Shown in pieces: positions 10,542-18,243 of a stretch of DNA of 18,646 nucleotides (positions within the stretch are counted from its first letter, which is position 1; each line of letters begins with the position of its first letter). Source of the stretch: Dunaliella salina (Eukaryota; Chlorophyta; Chlorophyceae; Chlamydomonadales; Dunaliellaceae); assembly GCA_002284615.2 (NCBI GenBank), contig MU069571.1, positions 389,905-408,550 of the forward strand, given 5' to 3'. The notes under the pieces were generated by a model. That model saw only the letters and a program-made list of their open reading frames with translations. It had not been told where the DNA came from and did no database searches. The translations under genes and the position numbers were made by a program.

Positions 10542-10607
10542 CCCAACTGGCACTTTTTAAGCTAAGGTGCTACATCTGAGTAATAGTCTTAAAAAGTGCC
10601 AGTTGGG
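10542..10607. repeat. Perfect 20-bp inverted repeat, 26-nt loop
   Basis: The arm CCCAACTGGCACTTTTTAAG (10542-10561) is matched by its exact reverse complement at 10588-10607, separated by 26 bases. A transcript would form a strong hairpin. It could be a minimal foldback element, the end of a mobile element, or a small-RNA precursor. There is no T-rich terminator context to suggest bacterial-type termination. Confidence 0.95.
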
Positions 10608-11677
10608 TTGCACACACTCGAGGAACGTATGAAAAGTACCCTCTTTTCAGGCCTCCATCGCCCCCCTCTGAGAAACTCCTCACTGCTGATTAGTTGCAAC
10701 GATGAAACAAGAAAGAACAAAAGATAGAGTGACAGGCCGCTGCTCCAAGAATTAAGGGGAGGTTCCCTAACTGACAAGCAAGCTAGCAAGGAAAAATTGA
10801 ATGTGAGGTTTCAAGTGCATCTCTGTTGCCTCGCTTTCAAATTCACCCTTGGTGCGCAAGTGCCACAACCTCATTGGGAGGAGGGTGCCCCTTGTTATGA
10901 CATTGTGGCCCTTTGGTCTGATGCTGGGAACACGGTTCTTTTGGCCTTTCTGATTCTTAGCTGCCCTCGCAGCATCTGGGGTGCTTTTGATTTATTAAAA
11001 TACTCCATTGAGACATTCGAAAACATTTGCGAAAAAAAATTACAAGTGCATGAGATGCAAACGGGTCAGGTGTCACATTTGCTGTGGCGCTTGTGAGGCT
11101 ACAAAGGGCTTTTATAAGAGCCACAGGGTGCATCCGTGTTGAGAAACTCCTGGTACAGGAGCCCAGGATATCAACTGTAAGTAAGGTTATGTCGCTCTAT
11201 CCTCCCCTCAATGCATGCGGCCTTTGGCTTGCGTAGACTTTTCTTTTTTTCTTTTCTTTTGCTTTATCCGCCTACAAGGGCAGCGGAAACACAGAAGCCT
11301 GTACCGAGACCAGTTCAGGCAAAAACAAAAATGAAAGCACTGGCAGTGCTCAAAACTCTCAGGCACAGCACCTTGGAGATGAAGCATGGAGACACAAACT
11401 CGGCTAAGCCCCCCCCTGCAAACTGGGTCTAACCAAAGAAAAAACCCACAAAACTGCAAAAAGTAAAAGTCTACGCTGGTAATACCAGCGTGCATTAAGG
11501 AAAGACACAACAGTTAGCACTGGCACTGACAGTGAGCCCCACCAACGAAGGCTGGCTGTGCAGCCCAGCTAATGTGGGTCCGGCGGGTCGCCGGCCATCC
11601 GTCCCACTGCGCCCCTCGCTGTCCTTTACGCAGCCCTGCCTGTAGCCTCCTCCACCAAACACCCATAGCTTACCTAA
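10608..11677. other. No recognised gene
   Basis: Contains a 99-codon open frame at 10797-11096 (peptide ending HEMQTGQVSHLLWRL) without clear codon bias, and a GC-rich patch at 11520-11660. The stretch at 11212-11270 (gcggcctttggcttgcgtag, then a T/C-rich run) resembles 15950-15985 (gcggcctctggcctgcatag, then a T/C-rich run), a dispersed short repeat. On the - strand near 11640-11690 one sees LWVFGGGGY, kelch-like but isolated. Confidence 0.4.
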
Positions 11678-11722
11678 CCGAGCTAGCAAGCTAGCAGTGG
11701 CCTCACCAGAAGGCCCTCTAAT
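11678..11722. repeat. 'gctagcaagctagc' repeat, left inverted partner
   Basis: The segment ccgagctagcaagctagcag followed by tggcctcaccagaaggccct matches, in reverse complement and with a few changes, the segment at about 15240-15285. Shorter relatives occur at 10755-10790 and 15298-15330, so it is a dispersed short repeat as well as a possible terminal repeat. Confidence 0.65.
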
Positions 11723-11885
11723 CCTGCACTAGATGCTTCCTTCATAAAGCCGGTATGTCATCCGCAGCTTATCATTGCTACAGAACTTTACACAATCCTT
11801 TTTCCCCCTGAGTGGCGTGCGTTCTCTGGCTTGGTTAAGCTTGCAGGAGCATTCTGTGATACATGGCATGCTTAATCTTTTGCCA

Positions 11886-12237
11886 GAGGTGGGCGACGAA
11901 GGCCCCAAAAAAGGGGTCCTTTTGAAATGTTCATAGCGCAAGGTGGCCACACTTGGTACTTTTTGTGCTTAGCATCAAATGGTAGCCTTCCATAGCTGCT
12001 GAATTTGAAAAGCAACACTCTGGGCCAGTTCTGCAATTTGCCAAAACGTGAACCCTACTTTTCAAGCAGGCACCCACCATATCTGACCAGCCACTGTACC
12101 AAATTGGGTGATTTTTAATGATTTGGTGTCCTTAAGCCCAAAAAATATCATTACCAAAAAATTGGAGTGAAAAGACCCAGTGGTTGGTCAGATACTGAAT
12201 TTCAGCCAATTCCCTTGGAGAAAATCCAGCACTAGGG
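11886..12237 (+). repeat. Interspersed repeat family, copy A, left part
   Basis: Matches copy B from 'gtgggcgacgaaggcccc' through 'gtgcttagcatcaaatggta', then from 'ccactgtaccaaattgggtg' to 'aaaatccagcactaggg'. It has about 80 extra bases (12000-12079) relative to copy B. It is interrupted at 12237 by the TIR element and resumes at 13197. The internal foldback arms tatctgaccagccactg (12080) and cagtggttggtcagata (12178) are nearly perfect complements. Confidence 0.88.
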
Positions 12238-13196
12238 TCAGCCCAGGCATGCTATGCCAAAAAGTGAGGAGTTCTTGCCCCGCAGGATTCCAAGCAAACT
12301 GAGTATGCAGAGTAGTTAATATTGATACATTGGACACTTCTGCGTCAAAAAAAGTGAGGAAGAGGTGTTGCAGGTGAGCCAGGGGCCTCTTTTGAGGCAC
12401 TTCAGGCAAAATTAGCCATTCCCCGCAAAATGGGTGCCGTAACGCATGCTCTGACCCGAATTAGCCCCATTTTTGGGCTCCCAGGTAGCTTTTGTGTCAA
12501 ACCTGACCCGTCGGAGTGAAAAAACGGGGGTGTGAAAATTGGCCCCAAAGCACTCAGAGCATGAGCGCGTCTGCAAGGCAAAAATGGTGCAAAACTGGAA
12601 ATCAGGCATGCGCAGCATCTTGCCACAACCTGAGTATGAGGTCTTGTTGAAAACGTTACTCAAGCATGCCCTACCAAGTTTGGAGGCCCTAGTGTTCGTG
12701 TGCGCGTTCCTGGGGCTCGGTCAAAGCTGGGAGCTGTCAAAGCTATGGACTCAAGCATCACTGCAGGGATTCATCATCTGATGAGGCAGACCTGCTCTTT
12801 GATGCAGAGACTTCAAATCTTGACAATGACGCCTCACCTCTTGCCTCACGTCATCGGCCCCTAAATGGTGCATCATGTGTCTTCCATAGACTTCCGCTTT
12901 TCCCTGCCAAAATTGAGTGAAATTCCGGACCTCCACCCCTGCCCCCCGGACCCCCGCAGCATATGCTCCGAATGAAATGCCCAACCATCACTGTAGGTCA
13001 GGTAAGACGGGGGGGTGCTTCTTGAGGACCTGATTCTGGCAGGGATTTTGCCTGATTCCTAGTCCCCCACCCTGGGCCCCCCCTGGCTCAAACTGAGTAT
13101 GCAAGGTTGCTCAAAAAGGTCAAATTAGAGGTCCTGCATACTCAGATATAGCTGGTTCCACTGGGGCAAGAACTCAAGCCTAGATGCCTGGCCTGA
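12238..13196. mobile_element. 959-bp TIR element, probably non-autonomous DNA transposon
   Basis: The termini are TCAGCCCAGGCAT (12238) and the inverted TCAGGCCAGGCAT (ending 13196), 12 of 13 identical. Similarity continues inward about 60-75 bp with indels, including exact GAGTTCTTGCCCC at 12269 and its inverted match near 13161, and CTGAGTATGCAG. Both flanks carry ACTAGGG (12231-12237 and 13197-13203), a 7-bp target duplication. The related copy B is uninterrupted at the same point (gcactagggatgctataaag), so this is an insertion. No transposase motif is seen. Internal open frames are short; one (12693-12917) contains an acidic Ser/Asp/Glu stretch (DSSSDEADLLFDAE). The superfamily is unclear: a 7-bp duplication differs from the usual 8 bp of hAT and 9 bp of Mutator elements. 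Confidence 0.85.
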
Positions 13197-13480
13197 ACTA
13201 GGGGTGCCAAAAAGGTTCATTTTTGACCTTCTTCACTCCCACTTTTGAATATGCAGGATATTAGCATCATATAAGGGCTATTGAGAAAATGTTTTGGGGA
13301 TGAAAAATGGTCTCAGGGTGGAGCTGTGGGCCATTTTAGGGTGAGGCCAGGAGAATATTCTGGGGTCAACCGATTTTCATCATTATTTGGTGAAAGCGTT
13401 TTTCTATTTGTATCATAATGGTTGGCCTGGTCAGATTTGGAAAATATAGGCGGGAACAGGAGGGAGGAAAAATTTTTTTT
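13197..13480 (+). repeat. Interspersed repeat family, copy A, right part
   Basis: Resumes directly after the TIR element with 'actaggggtgccaaaaaggt' and follows copies B and C: 'ttgaatatgcaggatatta', 'cagggtggagctgtgggcca', 'ctggggtcaaccgattttca' and 'ggtttggcctggtcagattt'-type sequence (13418-13445), to 'ggaaaatataggcggga'. Confidence 0.88.
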
Positions 13481-13487
13481 CCTGGGA

Positions 13488-13537
13488 GGGGGGGGGAAAA
13501 TTTTCGCTGGGGCCCCCCCCCCCCCCCCCCCCCCCCC
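13488..13537. repeat. Poly-G and poly-C tracts
   Basis: A run of nine G (13488-13496) is followed after a short AT-rich spacer (aaaattttcgct) by GGGG and 25 C (13513-13537). The tracts could pair as a hairpin or form G4/i-motif structures. Long homopolymers are also prone to sequencing and assembly error. Confidence 0.85.
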
Positions 13538-13912
13538 AAACCCCCTTCCAGTGCCCCTACCCAAACAATAAGGGTATCAATCTGCTCCTCTTTCAAGTAG
13601 CTATCAACCTGCATTCTCAGTGTAATTAAATATTGAGATGCAGCAAAGCTATGGGGCAAAAACTGAGGAGCAGACGCCCATGCATACCAGCACTGCCAGG
13701 TACCCACACCTTGCTTGCAAGTCCACAAACTGCTCACCTGACTTCGCCATGCAATAATACGTAGTACCTCAAGATTACCTGGGAGTTGGGATTGGTTTGC
13801 TGCATGATTACCTCAACACCCCTTGCTGCTCAGTCCCTTGCAGGCTTGACACTGACTCCCAACCATGCACACAGACCCCTTTTACTCAATTTGCAAAAAG
13901 AGGATGCCATTT

Positions 13913-14150
13913 GACAGCTCTCAAGCTCAGGAATCCAATGATGTATTTAAAATTCCTTAGAAGTGGCTCAGAAAAATTCTATGAGGGGGGTCCCAAAAAG
14001 TCGAGACCCCCCTGACCCCCCTCCCCCCCCCGACCCCCTCCGATTGGACCCATACATATACCAATCGATAGCTCTTGAGCTCAGGATTCCGAATATTTTA
14101 AACGGATTGACACGTGCCGTCCAAAAGTTACACGAAATCTTCCCTCCTGG
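13913..14150 (+). repeat. Diverged direct duplication, period ~154
   Basis: The block starting gacagctctcaagctcagga at 13913 recurs from 14067 as gatagctcttgagctcagga, followed in both by ttccNNAATattttaaa-like sequence. Between them lies a C-rich tract (14006-14040) of five C-runs, a possible i-motif. The 13545-13912 stretch before it holds nothing I recognise. Confidence 0.65.
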
Positions 14151-14205
14151 CGGGAAAGAACATTTTCAGGAATTTGGGCCCGTTGCCCACCTCTGGTCTT
14201 TTGCT
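14140..14205 (+). repeat. Fragment of the interspersed repeat (copy D)
   Basis: Contains 'ggcgggaaagaacattttca' and 'ggaatttgggcccgttgccc' then 'acctctgg', matching the end of copy B (15070-15117) almost exactly. It is a partial copy or the terminal part of a truncated one. Confidence 0.8.
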
Positions 14206-14540
14206 CTCCCTCTTTTCTTTGGGGAGTAGTTTGCTAGCTGATCTCAATTGTGTAGATGAATGCATATTTTCTCTCCCTTCAAGCAGAATTCACAGGCTCG
14301 AGTTTCATAAGTCAGAGTGCGCCAAAACAAAAAGCCCTGCAAGGGGCGCACCTCAAGTTAGGCATGCTGAAACAAAGAAACAGAAGTCCAACCGTATTGC
14401 CAAGCGTGCCTCTGTCTCAGAGCTGTCGTGTTACAGTCACCTCCGACCGGTGAATGGGACACGTAAACCTAGGAGCAGGTTTTAAGTTTGAATCCTAAAA
14501 GTGGGGGGTTCCAGTAGAAGTCCTTTGGTGCGGATAATTG
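14206..14540 (+). other. Basic open frame, uncertain
   Basis: An open frame running 14114-14485 becomes Lys/Arg-rich after a pyrimidine-rich 'ttttctctcccttcaagcag' at 14266-14285: SECAKTKSPARGAPQ, then ETKKQKSNRIAKRASVSE, ending at TAA near 14485. The first part overlaps repeat DNA and is not coding by itself. It may be an exon remnant, but there is no supporting donor or homology I recognise. Confidence 0.25.
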
Positions 14541-15125
14541 CAGGAGTGGGCGACGAAAGCCCCAAACAGGGGTCCTTTTGAAATGTACCTTGAGCATGGT
14601 GGCCGTACTTTGCAGTTTTTGTGCTTAGCATCAAATGGTAGCCCTGGTCATGGGCTTTCCACTGTACCAAATTGGGTGATTTTTAATGATTTGGTGTCTT
14701 TGAACCAAATAGATATCATTGCAAAAAAATGGAGTGGAAAGGCCCAGTGGTTGGTCAGGTACTAAATTTGAGCCATCTCCCTAAAAGAAAATCCAGCACT
14801 AGGGATGCTATAAAGGTCAATTTTTGACCTCCTTCATTCCCCCTTTTGAATATGCAGGATGCTAGCATATCATATAAGGGTTATTAAGAAAATATATTTG
14901 GGTTATTAAGAAAATATATTTAAAAATGTTTCCAGGGTGGAGCTGTGGGCCATTTGAGGGTGATCTGAGGCCAGGAGAGTGATCTGGGGACAACTGATTT
15001 TCATCAATTTTGGGTGAAAGTGTTTTTATTCATATTACAAAGTTTAGCCTCGTCAGGTTTGGAAAATGTTGGCGGGAAAGAACATTTTCAGGAATTTGGG
15101 CCTGTGTCCACCTCTGGGATAATTG
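14541..15125 (+). repeat. Interspersed repeat family, copy B (uninterrupted)
   Basis: The most complete copy in + orientation. In order: gtgggcgacgaaagcccc, gtgcttagcatcaaatggta, ccactgtaccaaattgggtg, cagtggttggtcagg, aaaatccagcactagggat, aggtcaatttttgacct, gaatatgcaggatgctagca, agggtggagctgtgggcca, gatctggggac, ggcgggaaagaacattttca and cctctggg. A 21-bp tandem duplication (ggttattaagaaaatatatt, then the next base) occurs at 14879-14920. The left foldback arm is missing. It serves as the empty-site reference for the insertion in copy A. Confidence 0.9.
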
Positions 15126-15239
15126 GGAGGTCCTTACCTACATGCATTCAGCCAAAAAGCGAAGATCTTTCTTACAAACCTCCAGATCCTCGTTAGGTGT
15201 TTTTCTTATTCCCACTTAGGCTAACTGTGTCTAATGCAG

Positions 15240-15330
15240 GTTCTGAGGGCCTGTCGGTGAGGCCCTGCTAGCTTGCTAGTTCGGGGACCTCTGGTGAGGC
15301 CTCTAGCTTTCCAGTTAGAGGACCTTCCAT
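15240..15330. repeat. 'gctagcttgctag' repeat, right inverted partner
   Basis: Two adjacent related units (gctagcttgctagttcgggg, then acctctggtgaggc; and tctagctttccagttagagg, then acc) lie here. The first, in reverse complement, matches 11678-11722. Confidence 0.6.
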
Positions 15331-16376
15331 TAATGCGCGCGGCCTTTGCCACCACCGATTGGACTTAGCATACGTAACTTTGGCATGCGTAACATTTTCG
15401 CAGAGAACTAAGGAACAGCGGACGCTCTTGTTTTTGGATAGAATGATTCTGACTATCTGTTTAGGCGCACTCCGGTGAGATGATGCTAAAGGAGGTTGCC
15501 CCTTCCAATCGAACCATCCGCAATGCGGTATTTGAGACGCGGGATGGCTTTATGACATATCAAATATAAGTTTTATGTATTTAAAGCGCAGATGCATGGT
15601 TGCGCACTTGTTACGGTTCTTGGCTTAGAGATTTTGAATTCAGCATTTGGGACACGGAAAAACTTTGAAAAGTATTTAGAAGGAAGGTTATCAAACCAGA
15701 ATGACCATGCAAGGTAACACGCCCATGGGTTCAAGGTTGACGTTTGAGGTTAATGTTTGAGATTAACGTTAAGGGTCAACACTCTTGTTTGAGGGTGTTT
15801 GGGTGAGGTCCATGGATGTTAACGCTTAAAGGTTTCTAGGTTGGGTTGAAGGCTATCAGTCCTAACATCATTAGACCGATCGTTCCCCGTAGCAACGCGT
15901 ACTAGTTTCCTCTTTGGGGACCTTCCCTTAAAGCAGGTATAGCGATGCGGCCTCTGGCCTGCATAGGCTTTTCTTTCCTTTCCTTGGAGCAGTGAGATTT
16001 CAGGTGAGACCGTAGCCATTATGAATTTTCCCTCAAGCACGCAACCATCTTTGGTACACATAGACTTTTCATTTTAAGCACATTTTTCACGTCGCCACTC
16101 CAGATGAGCACGAAAAAACACTCTCATTAGGTAATGGTGATTGAATAAGGTTCGGAGCATGATGAGTCCCACCTTGAAGTTCCTAAGCCACACAATCAAG
16201 AATCCTGCATAGTTGGATGGCCATCACAAGAGCCAAATCATGGTCAATCAGATCGCACTGGGAACCTTAGCTCGTGATCTCTCATCCTGTCTGCTGAATG
16301 CCTACTTTCTAAGTCAAAGTCCAACGAGCCTCGCATCTCCCCACCCACAGAACAGTTTTGGTAATGCGCATCATAC
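15331..16376. other. No gene; short GTTAA/GTTGA repeats
   Basis: At 15731-15780 a run of related words (ggttgacgtttgaggttaat, gtttgagattaacgttaagg, gtcaac) forms an imperfect inverted repeat with GTTGAC/GTCAAC ends. The stretch at 15941-15985 is related to 11212-11270. Otherwise no open frame with coding character. Confidence 0.4.
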
Positions 16377-16502
16377 TCTGGCGCCCTTGAAGCGCGCCAC
16401 GTCTTTCCAACCAATGTCCTTGCGGTAGTACGCATCGGCCCATTGGATCTGTGAGCATCCCTGATTGGACATGGGGGCGGCAAGCATGAGCCTGTTAGCC
16501 AA
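16377..16502 (-). CDS. Candidate - strand exon, unrecognised protein
   Basis: Read on the - strand, 42 codons from 16502 to 16377 give LANRLMLAAPMSNQGCSQIQ followed by WADAYYRKDIGWKDVARFKGAR. This is balanced, protein-like composition, with about 74% G/C third positions in the last 27 codons, similar to the + strand exons. A GTATGA donor-like site follows at 16376, and the block is bounded upstream by ...acgcaag; that acceptor lacks a good pyrimidine tract. The adjacent upstream frame (RVFGAFLKFKITNVQNQKYTQ, - strand, near 16505-16567) is protein-like too but offset by one base, which could mean a frameshifted pseudogene or a different exon boundary. An ATG in this frame near 16529 would give a 52-residue stand-alone ORF. 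I do not recognise the family. Confidence 0.4.
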
Positions 16503-17240
16503 CTTGCGTGTATTTCTGGTTCTGGACATTCGTAATCTTAAACTTCAAAAAGGCTCCAAACACACGCTTCAGCAAAGCAATGCAGTGTGCAGATGCAATG
16601 TGTGCCATGCAACATGAGCTTGAGCCACCATCAGGTTTTTGAATGCGCTTTTGAACAGCGCACTCTGTCCCTGTCCACAACAAAAGGTTGCATTGGCTCC
16701 GGACACCATGCAGCAACCTCAAGGATGGTAAGAGGAGGTACAGTGTGCTGTAGAGTGTGCAGAGTCTGCAAAGTCAGAGATGCTCCGGGGGTAGCTTGCA
16801 ACAACTGACACCCCTTGGAACATTGTTAACGGACCTGATGCAGCACAATGAGTAGACAGAAGATGCAGCACGTAGATTGGAGATGTTCTCTCTCCTGATT
16901 CCTTTTGGGCAATGTTCATGTACTGTCTCGATGCAGCACGAGGAAATAGGCCACTGCTACACACAAATTGCAAGGAGCCACTCAAGAGCATGGATCCCTT
17001 CAAGCCCACCCAGAGTGTATTTTGGTGGGTGATTGTGTGCATCATTGGTGTGCTCCACCTAAAATTTTGGTGCTCATCGCTGGTGCCCCTCAAACACGCC
17101 ACGGCGCGTCATGAAATGGACATTCAAAGCACTCTGTGCTTCAAGTCCTGATGCAGACGCACAAGGAGGAAGCAGGCCATGCTGCACACACATTGAAGGA
17201 AGCGTCTGAAAGCCTGGTCTTTTCTATGCTCTGTCGATTT
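16503..17240. repeat. Degenerate repeats with GATGCAGCAC words
   Basis: The exact word GATGCAGCAC occurs at 16837, 16862, 16930 and (beyond this block) 17612, with GATGCAG also at 17150. Blocks after 16930 and 17150 resemble each other (gaggaaataggccactgcta / gaggaagcaggccatgctgc, then cacacaNattg.aagga). On the - strand the segment at 17040-17102 resembles the region just after the candidate exon (cgtggcgtgtttgaggggca versus cgtggcgcgcttcaagggcg). The whole looks like a decayed tandem array of roughly 200-bp or longer units. Confidence 0.5.
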
Positions 17241-17393
17241 ACACAGTCTCCATGTGGTGCACAAACAGCAAAAATCGCGCAACATGCCTTTCTGGGTCCA
17301 AGGGACATATGTCCGAATTAGAATTAGAATTACACAGCCTCCATGTGGTGCACAAGCAGCAAAAATCGCGCAACATGCATTTCTGGGTACAAG
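17241..17393 (+). repeat. 91-bp tandem duplication
   Basis: The block acacagtctccatgtggtgc at 17241 recurs at 17332. Both copies continue through 'acaaNcagcaaaaatcgcgc' and 'aacatgcNtttctgggtNca' with few differences. The spacer holds 'gaattagaattagaatta', a short 6-bp repeat. Confidence 0.9.
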
Positions 17394-17738
17394 GGGGGCT
17401 CACGTGCTGAAGTTGCGGTTCAACATGCATGCTCAAAGTGTATGTATACCCATTGAAGGTGCCTCACAACAGCCAGGTCCCATTTGAGCACCGGTCATGC
17501 ACAGTCTAGGCGCAGGAGTCACCATTCAAAAAGCATGACAAAGCTGCATGCACATCGGAGGTCACACAACAGAGCCCTTTTGACCACCATTCATGCATGA
17601 ATGATTGTCTTGATGCAGCACAAGGGCAGTACAGATTATAGATGATGCTGCATGCAAACGGGAAAAGTGTGGATTGTATTGTGCACTGCTCATGATGCAT
17701 GTGGCTAGAAGGAGAGATAGGGTATCAAACGCATCATG
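17394..17738. other. No gene recognised
   Basis: Rich in TGCATG-type words with one more GATGCAGCAC (17612). Short overlapping frames on both strands show no coding bias. It probably continues the decayed repeats to the left. Confidence 0.35.
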
Positions 17739-18121
17739 CAGCCCCAATTTCATTTTACAGCCTTGGTTGTTCACTTCATTCATTCAGCCTCAAACCATTC
17801 AGTTTATTCATGCAGCATCATTCATGCAGCTTCTGTCCACCATTGCGGCCTCGACCCCTTCGTCACTTCATTTTTGCAGCCCTGATTTGTTTTTACAGCC
17901 TTGGTTCATTCAGCTCATACATGCAGCCTCAAATCATCCAATTCATCCTTGGAGTTCTTGCTCACTGCTGCAGCCTTGACCCATTCTTCACCCCTTTCTC
18001 GCAGCCCCAATATGCTTTTACAGCCTCAATTCATTCACTTTATTCATGCAGCCTTAACTCTACTCATGCAGCTCCTCTTCACCCCTCAAGCCTTGACCCC
18101 TTCTTCACTTCATTCTTGCAG
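17739..18121 (+). repeat. Pyrimidine-rich minisatellite, units 138/125/117 bp
   Basis: Three units begin with CAGCC(C/T)at 17739, 17877 and 18002, and a fourth begins at 18119. Each contains 'ttttacagcct', 'cattca', 'atgcagc', 'ccttgacccNttcttcac' and ends in a pyrimidine-rich stretch then tgcag or cgcag. The + strand is strongly C/T-biased with frequent (Y)nNCAG, so every unit carries several sequences resembling 3' splice sites. A long frame runs through (17699-18223), but its peptide is low-complexity (LQP, FIHAAS type words). Confidence 0.8.
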
Positions 18122-18243
18122 CCTCGATTCTTACTAGCAAGGTACCTGGTCCTTCTGGCAGGACGCAAGGCATACTTGACCTGGAGGGCTAAGGCCACCC
18201 TTTTCTGGGCCTGCCTCTACTGAGGTAGTGGCAAGGAGACCAT
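18122..18243. other. Unique DNA between two arrays
   Basis: A short non-repetitive spacer (ctagcaaggtacctggtcct onward) between the pyrimidine-rich minisatellite and the 75-bp satellite. It closes the frame from the left at TGA 18221-18223. Confidence 0.4.

Noticed and set aside
10542..10607. Intrinsic transcription terminator
   Set aside because: The hairpin lacks a following U-run, is AT-rich at the loop side, and the genome appears eukaryotic.
10797..11096. 99-codon open frame
   Set aside because: No codon bias, no recognisable domain, and no splice or start context; it could occur by chance.
11640..11690. Kelch-like motif LWVFGGGGY on the - strand
   Set aside because: A single short match in a GC-rich patch, without further blades or clear splice sites.
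12960..13001. 42-bp exon-like block between 'cccgcag' and CAG|GTAAGA
   Set aside because: The splice-like signals are good but the block lies inside the TIR element and has no supporting frame on either side.
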